Assembly (NCBI GenBank): GCA_903821465.1
Contig: CAIJLK010000036.1
Coordinates: 1 to 61,288 of the forward strand
DNA: 61,288 nucleotides
Reading direction: 5' to 3'
DNA from: an uncultured Bacteroidota bacterium
GTDB taxonomy: Bacteria > Bacteroidota > Bacteroidia > Chitinophagales > Chitinophagaceae
Shown here: piece by piece, positions 18,689 to 26,460 of the stretch
How the letters are laid out: each line of letters starts with the position of its first letter
How positions within the stretch are numbered: position 1 is the first letter of the stretch
The notes under the pieces: model-generated
Database searches by the model: none
Told to the model about the DNA's origin: nothing
The model's input: the letters and a program-made list of their open reading frames with translations, nothing else
Position numbers and translations under genes: made by a program

Positions 18689-19744
18689 ATGTCTCAAACA
18701 GTATTTAAATCGGGGATTGACCTTTCCCCAGAATCAAAAGCAATTTGGAAAGCAGCCCAAGCTGCCGTTTGGCTGGTTGGTGCCGTAATTCTTGCCTGCC
18801 TATTATTCTTTCCTCCTGTTGGATTAATTCTTTTCTGGAATATCTTAATTCCAGTGGCCCCTGCACTATTTGTATTAGCTGTTGGTGTATGGAGAAATGT
18901 TTGTCCATTAGCCACGACTAATTTATTACCCAGGCATTTTGGTTTTTCACAAAAGAAAAAATTATCAGTAACTCAATTGGGTAAATTAAATCTGATTGGT
19001 GTTGTTGCTTTATTTGCACTTGTTCCATTGCGTCATGCTATATTTAATAATAACGGACCCGCTACTGGATTATTGATCATTACTATGTCAATGATTGGGG
19101 TAGCTATGGGATTTGTATATGAATGGAAAAGCGCTTGGTGTTCAGGCCTATGTCCGATTCATCCAGTTGAAAAATTATATGGAGGTAATGTTCTTGGTTC
19201 AATTCCAAACGCACATTGCGTAGAGTGTCAGAATTGTGTAGTGCCTTGTCCGGATTCCACACCTAATATTCATCCCATCTCTTCCAAAAAAACATTTTAT
19301 CATCAAATAGCTGGTTTAATGGTGGTTGGTGGATTGCCTGGATTTATTTGGGGATGGTTTCATGTTCCTGACGAAACAACTGTAGCTTCTTTAAGTAATT
19401 ACTTTAGTGTATATGAATTACCACTGATAGGTTTTGTGGTTAGTTCAATCATTTATATTATTAGTTCTATGATGGTGCCTCAGAAATACGAACAAAAATT
19501 GGTTAGTATTTTTGCAGCATCTGGGGTTTCCTGTTATTATTGGTACCGCCTTCCTTCTTTAATTGGATATGGAAAGTTTGCAGATGATGGATTACTCTAT
19601 AACTTAAGTGCTGTAGTACCTGCATGGGTTATTCCAATTATGAATGTTGCTACTACTGCATTCTTCTTTTATTTCTTGGTGATTCGTAAATCGAATAATA
19701 AAAGTTGGGTTGTAAGGCCTCCTTTTGCGGTTAAAGCTGCTTAG
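18689..19744 (+). CDS. NosR/NapH-like membrane iron-sulfur protein
   Basis: This 351-aa protein has about six to eight hydrophobic helices and three cysteine sites. WRNVCP contains Cys72, and WCSGLCP contains Cys151 and Cys155. A [4Fe-4S] ferredoxin motif C-x2-C-x2-C-x3-C-P uses Cys177, Cys180, Cys183 and Cys187. CxxxCP sites between membrane helices are typical of the NapH/NosR/CcoG group, which pass electrons across or along the membrane. Here only one ferredoxin cluster is present rather than two. No nap, nos or cytochrome oxidase gene is near, so the partner is unknown. It overlaps the convergent rmuC by four bases and probably has its own promoter in the 111-base upstream gap. Confidence 0.75.
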   Translation: MSQTVFKSGIDLSPESKAIWKAAQAAVWLVGAVILACLLFFPPVGLILFWNILIPVAPALFVLAVGVWRNVCPLATTNLLPRHFGFSQKKKLSVTQLGKLNLIGVVALFALVPLRHAIFNNNGPATGLLIITMSMIGVAMGFVYEWKSAWCSGLCPIHPVEKLYGGNVLGSIPNAHCVECQNCVVPCPDSTPNIHPISSKKTFYHQIAGLMVVGGLPGFIWGWFHVPDETTVASLSNYFSVYELPLIGFVVSSIIYIISSMMVPQKYEQKLVSIFAASGVSCYYWYRLPSLIGYGKFADDGLLYNLSAVVPAWVIPIMNVATTAFFFYFLVIRKSNNKSWVVRPPFAVKAA

Positions 19745-20928
19745 AGAAGTCTTTCAGGCAATTGTTTACTCGCATCGGCACCCATTTTTTTTAACTCTTC
19801 TACTCGTGTAAGGATATTACCCTTACCGGTTGACAATTGTTTGAATGCGTCGTCGTAACTACCCTGTGCCTCACCTATTTTTTTTCCTACTAATTCTAGG
19901 TTGGTAAGAAATCCATGAAATTTATCATAGAGTGCTCCTGCTTTTTCGGCAATTTCAATAGCATTTCTATTCTGCTGTTCTACCTTCCATAAATCGGCAA
20001 TAATTTTTAATACCGCTAAAAGATTCGTTGGGCTCACTAACATGATTTTTTTATCATAAGCAAACTTCCATAGCATGGGATCTTTTTTAACTGCTTCTAA
20101 AAATGCTGGTTCAATAGGAATAAACATTAAAACATAATCTAGTGCAATGGCATATTTAGGATAATTCTTTTTACTAAGTCCCTCTATATGATTTCTCAGT
20201 GAGCCAATATGACTCTTCATAGCCAATTCCTGTTTTACAATATCTGATTCAGAAACATATTGCTCCCAGGCAAGTAAAGAAACTTTGGAATCGATAATTA
20301 CTTTTCTTTGATCGGGATAAGAAATGATCACATCAGGTTGCAAACCATGTCCCTGTTCATCCTTAACGATATTCCCCGCTAGGTCACGTATAAATTCCTG
20401 TGTAACATATTCTCTACCCTTGGCAAGTCCACTATGCTCTAAAATAGATTCAAGAATCATCTCACCCCAATTTCCTTGCATTTTTGAATTGCCTTTTAAT
20501 GCAGTGCTGAGGTTATTAGCTTCCTGACTCACTTGCTCACTCATCTTTACCAGTCGATCTATTTCTTTACCCAAACTAAATCGCTCTTTCGATTCCTTTT
20601 CATAAGTCTCTTCTACCTTTTTCTTAAAATCGCCCAATTCAGTTTTCAATGGTGCTAGAATTTCTCCCATTTTTTCTTCGTTCTTCTGTACCATCTGCAA
20701 ACTATTACTACGCATCACTCTTTCAGCCAATGCTTCCATTTCTAGTTTTAGCTGTTCACTCAACTTTTCTCCCTTGTTCTTTGCATCAGCGAGTAACTCC
20801 TGAGCGTTCTTTAACTGATAGGATAAAGAATTTATTTGAATTCTATAAACCAACCGAGTAATTATCCAGGTAATCAGACCTGAAGCAATGGCCAAAGCCA
20901 GGCAGGTAAGCAAATTTGGGGTGTCCAT
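19741..20928 (-). CDS. rmuC: DNA recombination protein RmuC
   Basis: This 395-aa protein has an N-terminal membrane helix (about residues 5-25), a long coiled coil (about 28-135) and the RmuC domain (about 140-375). The domain includes KGNSKMQGNWGEMILESILEHSGL, the PDVIISYPDQRKVIIDSKVSLLAWEQYV segment and FIPIEPAFLEA. The acidic and lysine residues of the DSK segment match the restriction-endonuclease-like fold expected for the family. In E. coli RmuC limits inversions at short inverted repeats, and the Asp and Lys are presumed nuclease residues. Length is typical of Bacteroidota members. It overlaps the convergent Fe-S gene by four bases and follows the two-component pair on the same strand with a 17-base gap. 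Confidence 0.93.
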   Translation of the reverse strand: MDTPNLLTCLALAIASGLITWIITRLVYRIQINSLSYQLKNAQELLADAKNKGEKLSEQLKLEMEALAERVMRSNSLQMVQKNEEKMGEILAPLKTELGDFKKKVEETYEKESKERFSLGKEIDRLVKMSEQVSQEANNLSTALKGNSKMQGNWGEMILESILEHSGLAKGREYVTQEFIRDLAGNIVKDEQGHGLQPDVIISYPDQRKVIIDSKVSLLAWEQYVSESDIVKQELAMKSHIGSLRNHIEGLSKKNYPKYAIALDYVLMFIPIEPAFLEAVKKDPMLWKFAYDKKIMLVSPTNLLAVLKIIADLWKVEQQNRNAIEIAEKAGALYDKFHGFLTNLELVGKKIGEAQGSYDDAFKQLSTGKGNILTRVEELKKMGADASKQLPERLL

Positions 20929-20945
20929 AAAAATATTTAGGATTA

Positions 20946-21722
20946 TTAACTTTGTAAGTTAGCCGGATTTTTTTTGCTAAAATTGAAATAACTCAGAACA
21001 GAATCGATCTTATCCAAGGCGATGGGAAGTTCAGAATTATTTTCCATTACCAATTGTGCACCATCATTTTTTGAGATCCGTTTCACAAAATTAATATTCA
21101 CTAAATAACTTCGGTGTACTCTGATAAAATTATTTTCACTACTAAAAATATCTTCATAATATTTTAAATTATGACTGACCACCAAACTAGATCCATTTTC
21201 TTGATGTATATGAGCATAACTACCTTCTGCTTTTATATAAATAATATCTTCTAATTTAATTATTTCAAACCCATTTACTAAAGGCACGACAATTTTCTTA
21301 TTACCATTACTAAAATAATTATCCTTCAATGCCTCATATAATGGTTGATCGCCCTTACCTATGTTCGCTATAAACTTTTGAATGGCATTGGTTAGTTTAT
21401 CAAACTGAATGGGTTTTAAAACATAATCAACAGCACTCATATTAAATGCTTGAATGGCATGCTGATGGGAAGCTGTTGTAAAAATAATTCGAAATTTAAT
21501 TTCATCCGGATTAAAAAAATTGAGTAATTGTAATCCATTATAAATTGGGAGTTCCACATCGAGAAATACCAGATCGGGTGCATTTTTCTTAATGCTCTTT
21601 ACTGCAGTAGGTAAGTCTGCACACTTATCTACAATCTGAATTCTTGGCTCAATTTCATTGACCATTTCGCTAAGCAATTCTGCAGCCTTTGGTTCATCTT
21701 CAATAATAATAGCCTTAATCAT
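20946..21722 (-). CDS. LytTR-family response regulator
   Basis: This 258-aa regulator has a receiver domain (about residues 1-120) with acidic residues Glu8-Asp9, the phospho-acceptor Asp55 in LVFLDVELP, and the conserved Lys in VLKPIQFDK near 109. A C-terminal LytTR DNA-binding domain (about 150-250) follows, with FEIIKLEDIIYIKAEGSYAHIH and FIRVHRSYLVN. It overlaps the upstream sensor kinase gene by eight bases, so they are certainly a pair. LytTR regulators bind direct repeats upstream of target promoters. The divergent GMC-glycosidase operon starting at 24737 is the obvious candidate target, by inference only. Confidence 0.93.
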   Translation of the reverse strand: MIKAIIIEDEPKAAELLSEMVNEIEPRIQIVDKCADLPTAVKSIKKNAPDLVFLDVELPIYNGLQLLNFFNPDEIKFRIIFTTASHQHAIQAFNMSAVDYVLKPIQFDKLTNAIQKFIANIGKGDQPLYEALKDNYFSNGNKKIVVPLVNGFEIIKLEDIIYIKAEGSYAHIHQENGSSLVVSHNLKYYEDIFSSENNFIRVHRSYLVNINFVKRISKNDGAQLVMENNSELPIALDKIDSVLSYFNFSKKNPANLQS

Positions 21723-24663
21723 ACTGAATACTATTTATGGGTAACCGAATAATTACGGTGGTTCCGGCTTGGTCTTCTTTGTCTATTACAAATAAACTAA
21801 TTTTCTTGTCAAGTATCTGATTAATCAAATCAACCCTGCTTTGCATGGCCGATCCCGCAAAACTCTTGTGGTTTGCAAATAGGGTTTTATTGATTTCTCT
21901 ACTCATTGTTCTTCCAATACCGTTATCATCAATTTCAATTCTAATATATTCTTTTTGATTGTCATCGTAAGCAATAGCAATTTTTAAATGACGTAGACCT
22001 TGCTTATGAAATAATCCGTGTTTGATAGCATTCTCAATACAAGGCTGTATAAACATCGGAGGAATCTGAATGTTTTCCAGATCCAATTCTTCATCTATAT
22101 TAAGTTGTACAGAAAAATCCGATTCAAATCGCGCTTTTTCTAAGTCTAAATACAATTCCAGTATTTCAATCTCTTCTTTTAATGAAATTGTATTGATATT
22201 ACTTGTATCCAAAATCTTGCGGATCAATTCGCTGAACTTACCCATATAATTACTCACGCTGCGCTTATCGTTTTTATAAACAAAACTCTGAATAGTATTC
22301 ATTGCATTGAATATGAAATGGGGATTCATTTGTGTAACAATGGTTCTCAATAAACTTTTCCTTAACTCATTTTGCAGTGTTAGCTTTTCAATTACATGAC
22401 GGTCTCTTCTTTTAATACCTCGATAATAGATGGTTAAGATTAATGAACTTAACGTAATAACCAGAAATACTATTAATCCAATAAACCACCACTGTAGCCA
22501 CCAAGGATTGTTAATTGCGAATTTAAAACTGATGACATTATTAGAACGTTCTCCTTGAAAGTTTACTGAATAGGCTTTAAAATGATACACACCCGGTCGC
22601 AACGATGCAAAAGAGGCATAGTATTGCGGACCAGTTAACATCTTCCAACTGCTATCATTGGTTCCGATCAACTGGTACATAAAATAAGTAGCTCCTGGAT
22701 TGATATAGGAAGGTGAAGACAGTTTGAATTGAACAGCGTTTTCTTTATAAGTTAATTCAGCGCTATCTTCAATTTCAGCTCCATTAATAGTATTTATAAC
22801 CGATAATAAATAAACAGTTGAGGGCTCTATCTTAATTTCCGAAAGCGATACGATATATTCGCGATCTTTCATAAACAGATATAGATTTTCATCCTTCTCA
22901 TAAAAATCATATACTGAACCATTAATGTCTGTTGTAATTGGTATTGTATTTATAATCTTCTCTGTTCTTAAATCAAAGACTTGAACATACCCTGGCTCAA
23001 TCAGCAATAAATGATTCTGAAACCTTTTGATCTTTAATATAATATTCGATGCCAAGCCACTACTTGAATTAATATTTGCCATCCTATTATTCCCTATAAT
23101 GAGCAAACCAATATCAAATGTTCCAACATATGCTTCTTTATTATATTGAAGCAAACAAGAAGCACTTACCGGCTTATCCTTATATACAATCGTATTAATC
23201 GTATCGTTTTCAATGAGTGCTAAACCCGATTTAAAATTTGCATAAATCTTTTGGGAAGCTGAATCGTAGTCGACAATATTACAACGAGAAAATTGTAACA
23301 CTTGTCGGTGATTCTCTATTGCATCCCTAAACTCATTTTGAAACACTATATCGTTCGCATAATTTTTACTGAAAAGATATTTCTTTAAATTAGGTGTGAG
23401 TTTCACTTTCGATAGCATCTGCGAATAAGCCAGCAACATGGAGCTATCAGTAAATGTTACATTCTTTAAAGGAGCAAGTGAAGAAATCTCCCACAAATAA
23501 TTCTCCTGACTATTAATTTGATATATTCCCTTTGAAGGCGCTATTAGTAAATTACCATTTGGTAAAGGAATAATGTTTTCAATAGAACCCGCCTTGCTGG
23601 ATACTTGATAAGAATGAATCAGTTTTTCGTTTTTTGTAATAAATATTTTACCTCTTTGTGTTCCAAACACCATCATTCCTTCCCACTGTAAAACTGCTCT
23701 AATAAAATCTTTCTTACTTAAAAACGGATGTTCCGTTTTTTGCCAACCCTTGTACTTACTAGGGGTTTTACGTAAACCTTCTTGCAAACTACTATACCAT
23801 TTATTATGCCATTTATCCAGCACTATATCAGATAAATACTGCGATCGAATAGAATCTCTACTATTTAATTTATACGAAACATTTTGTGTATTCACCCAAA
23901 TGGAATCATTGCATTTAATGATTGTTCTCAATCTTCCTGGAATTTTCTCAACTGATACTACAAACAAACTATCATTCCGCTCTATCATTTTATATAACCA
24001 ATCCTTTTCATGATTGTTTGCATAGATCGTATCGTTAGTAGTAATAGGAGCGAAACTGAAATACTCGGGAATTTCGGGCGACTTCTTAATCAGAAAACGA
24101 ATGGGTATTTGTCTAAACCCCTTTTTGGAATCATAACGATATATCTTATTTATTCCTGCCAATACATGATCCCGGAAAACACAAATGGATCTATCAATCA
24201 GAATGCTATCTTGGGTTTTATAATACCTTCCTTTCATAGTGGCTGTATTACAAACAAACAAACCCCTTTCAGTCGTTACCACAATTTCTGAATCGAGCGT
24301 TATTAAAGAAGGATATGACTGCTCCTTTTGAATATTATATTGTTCAAAGAGGAGCATTTTTTCATGCTCTACATAAAAAAGCTGTCCGTTGAAATTATAA
24401 AACCAAATCTTTCCCTGCTTGTCCTCACAAATTCCCGATGTGCCAGTAGTAGTTTGATTGGGACTGCTAAAATGTGTAAACTTTACCCCATCAAATCTGC
24501 TAATACCCATGGAGTGACTAGCCCAGATATGGCCTTTTGAATCAGAAAACAAATCGAACACTTCCTCAGTGGGTAATCCTTTAACAGCTTGCAGATTTTC
24601 AAATTGTGCAAATGCGTATATGTTCTGAAATAATAATATAGAAAATAAGATCAAAAACCGCAT
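21715..24663 (-). CDS. Sensor histidine kinase with reg_prop propeller and Y_Y_Y domain (LytS type)
   Basis: This 982-aa membrane sensor has a signal peptide (ending AFAQ), a long periplasmic beta-propeller of two-component-regulator repeats (about residues 25-610; for example LPTEEVFDLFSDSKGHIWASHSMGISRFDG), and a Y_Y_Y domain (about 630-725). One transmembrane helix follows near 730-755, then a short coiled coil and a LytS-type kinase. The predicted phospho-acceptor is His782 in QMNPHFIFNAMN; the ATP-binding end has ENAIKHG and DDNGIG. Unlike many Bacteroidota polysaccharide sensors it is not fused to its regulator. It probably detects an oligosaccharide or related ligand. It is divergent from the GMC-glycosidase operon across a 73-base gap. 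Confidence 0.92.
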   Translation of the reverse strand: MRFLILFSILLFQNIYAFAQFENLQAVKGLPTEEVFDLFSDSKGHIWASHSMGISRFDGVKFTHFSSPNQTTTGTSGICEDKQGKIWFYNFNGQLFYVEHEKMLLFEQYNIQKEQSYPSLITLDSEIVVTTERGLFVCNTATMKGRYYKTQDSILIDRSICVFRDHVLAGINKIYRYDSKKGFRQIPIRFLIKKSPEIPEYFSFAPITTNDTIYANNHEKDWLYKMIERNDSLFVVSVEKIPGRLRTIIKCNDSIWVNTQNVSYKLNSRDSIRSQYLSDIVLDKWHNKWYSSLQEGLRKTPSKYKGWQKTEHPFLSKKDFIRAVLQWEGMMVFGTQRGKIFITKNEKLIHSYQVSSKAGSIENIIPLPNGNLLIAPSKGIYQINSQENYLWEISSLAPLKNVTFTDSSMLLAYSQMLSKVKLTPNLKKYLFSKNYANDIVFQNEFRDAIENHRQVLQFSRCNIVDYDSASQKIYANFKSGLALIENDTINTIVYKDKPVSASCLLQYNKEAYVGTFDIGLLIIGNNRMANINSSSGLASNIILKIKRFQNHLLLIEPGYVQVFDLRTEKIINTIPITTDINGSVYDFYEKDENLYLFMKDREYIVSLSEIKIEPSTVYLLSVINTINGAEIEDSAELTYKENAVQFKLSSPSYINPGATYFMYQLIGTNDSSWKMLTGPQYYASFASLRPGVYHFKAYSVNFQGERSNNVISFKFAINNPWWLQWWFIGLIVFLVITLSSLILTIYYRGIKRRDRHVIEKLTLQNELRKSLLRTIVTQMNPHFIFNAMNTIQSFVYKNDKRSVSNYMGKFSELIRKILDTSNINTISLKEEIEILELYLDLEKARFESDFSVQLNIDEELDLENIQIPPMFIQPCIENAIKHGLFHKQGLRHLKIAIAYDDNQKEYIRIEIDDNGIGRTMSREINKTLFANHKSFAGSAMQSRVDLINQILDKKISLFVIDKEDQAGTTVIIRLPINSIQYD

Positions 24664-24736
24664 CCTTAAATATAGGACTTTAGTCTTTTGATATTGGTTA
24701 TTTATTTAACTTCAATAACGCTGATTTTAAATTCAT

Positions 24737-26437
24737 ATGCCCACAGATTCTTCACTTCTAAATAATAAAGCAACATCGAATACTATTTTTGATGCTATCA
24801 TTGTAGGCTCGGGCATTAGCGGCGGATGGGCTGCAAAAGAATTATGCGAAAAGGGCTTGAAAGTTTTATTGTTAGAAAGAGGCGGTCCACTTGAACATCC
24901 TAATTACCCAACAGCGAATAAAGACCCCTGGGAATTTCCCCTCCGGGATCATTTAAGTAATGCTGATAAGAAAAATAATTTTGTACAAAGTAGGCACTAT
25001 TCTTATCGCGAAGAAACCAAACATTATTTTATCAACGATCAGGAAAATCCCTACGAAGAAACTAAACGGTTCGACTGGATTCGTGCTAATAAGGTTGGAG
25101 GTCGCTCCTTACTTTGGGCTCGTGCTTGTTATAGGTGGACAGATCTTGATTTTGAAGCTAATTTGAAAGACGGGCATGGTGTTGACTGGCCCATTCGCTA
25201 TAAGGAACTGGCTCCTTGGTACGATTATGTTGAAACTTATATTGGCGTAAGTGGTAATCAGGATAAACTAAATTATCTGCACGATGGAATTTTTCAGCCT
25301 CCTTTTGAAATGAATATTGCTGAAAAACATTTTCGCGATCAGATCGCAAAAAAATACAAAGACCGTCATGTGATTATCGGAAGGTCTGCCAATCTTACCC
25401 AACCATTAAATGGCAGAAGCCAGTGTCAGGCAAGGAACCTATGTTACCGTGGATGCCCATGGGGCGCGTATTTCAGCTCTAATTCCTGTACCATACCAGA
25501 CGCCATTAAAACTGGCAATCTCACCATTCGACCCTATTCTTTGGTTAACCGTGTTTTATATGATGAACAAAAACAAAAAGCAACAGGTGTAGAAATCATA
25601 GATACAGAAACAAAAAAAGAATCAGCGTTTTTTGCACGTATTATTTTTATCAATGCATCAACGGTTGCTACAAGTTATATTTTATTGAATTCTACTTCAA
25701 ATCGGTTTCCAAACGGACTTGGTAATGATAGCGATCAGGTGGGTCGAAATTTAATGGACCATCATAAAGGTATTTCGATTAGTGCCGATGTGGCTGGATT
25801 TGAAGACAGCTATTATTTTGGTCGCAAACCCACCAATATTTATATCCCAAGATTCAAAAATTTAAAAGGCGAAGAAAAGAATTTTTTAAGAGGCTTTCAT
25901 CTAGCGGCAAACGCTTACCGAACAAGGGGATTGGGCGATAGCGAAATTGGTGCGCAATTAAAGGAATCACTTACCGAAGCAGGAGCATGGAAAATCGGGA
26001 TCTGGGCTTTTGGAGAATGTCTTCCTTATGCAGACAATCGTATCACGCTGAATCATCAAAAAAAAGATGCTTTTGGTAGACCACAAATCAGTATCGATTG
26101 TGCTTTTAGAGAAAACGAAAAAGCCATGTGGACTGATATGGTTAACACTGCAAAAGAAATGCTCAACGCTGCAGGCTATCAGAATATACAAGACCAATCC
26201 AAAATGTCATTCCCCGGTAACGCCAATCACGAAATGGGAACCGCTCGTATGGGTACTGATCCAAAGACTTCTGTACTAAATGGCTTTAACCAAATGCATG
26301 CTGTAAAAAATGTATTTATTACTGATGGGTCATGCATGGCATCAAGTTCCTGCGTGAATCCCAGCCTCACTTTTATGGCACTCACTGCCCGGGCTTGTGA
26401 TTATGCAGTTAGTGAAATGAAGAAAGGAAATATTTAA
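24737..26437 (+). CDS. GMC-family FAD-dependent oxidoreductase
   Basis: This 566-aa flavoenzyme probably oxidises an alcohol group on a sugar or related compound. It shows the FAD-binding motif GSGISGG (residues 24-30) after an N-terminal tail, ERGG near 46-49, and RANKVGGRSLLWARACYRW near 115-133. The C-terminal GMC block is also present: NHEMGTARMG with the active-site histidine, then FITDGSCMASSSCVNPSLT with the paired Asn. No signal peptide or Tat RR motif is visible, so it looks cytoplasmic. Many Bacteroidota GMC enzymes pair with a gluconate-2-dehydrogenase subunit 3 protein; none is adjacent here. It heads an operon with the DUF6067-like glycosidase 23 bases downstream. Confidence 0.92.
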   Translation: MPTDSSLLNNKATSNTIFDAIIVGSGISGGWAAKELCEKGLKVLLLERGGPLEHPNYPTANKDPWEFPLRDHLSNADKKNNFVQSRHYSYREETKHYFINDQENPYEETKRFDWIRANKVGGRSLLWARACYRWTDLDFEANLKDGHGVDWPIRYKELAPWYDYVETYIGVSGNQDKLNYLHDGIFQPPFEMNIAEKHFRDQIAKKYKDRHVIIGRSANLTQPLNGRSQCQARNLCYRGCPWGAYFSSNSCTIPDAIKTGNLTIRPYSLVNRVLYDEQKQKATGVEIIDTETKKESAFFARIIFINASTVATSYILLNSTSNRFPNGLGNDSDQVGRNLMDHHKGISISADVAGFEDSYYFGRKPTNIYIPRFKNLKGEEKNFLRGFHLAANAYRTRGLGDSEIGAQLKESLTEAGAWKIGIWAFGECLPYADNRITLNHQKKDAFGRPQISIDCAFRENEKAMWTDMVNTAKEMLNAAGYQNIQDQSKMSFPGNANHEMGTARMGTDPKTSVLNGFNQMHAVKNVFITDGSCMASSSCVNPSLTFMALTARACDYAVSEMKKGNI

Positions 26438-26460
26438 TACCTGATACATCAATAGATAAA

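Noticed and set aside
21715..24663. A hybrid two-component (HTCS-type) sensor
   Set aside because: The kinase has no receiver or AraC domain; its regulator is a separate LytTR protein.
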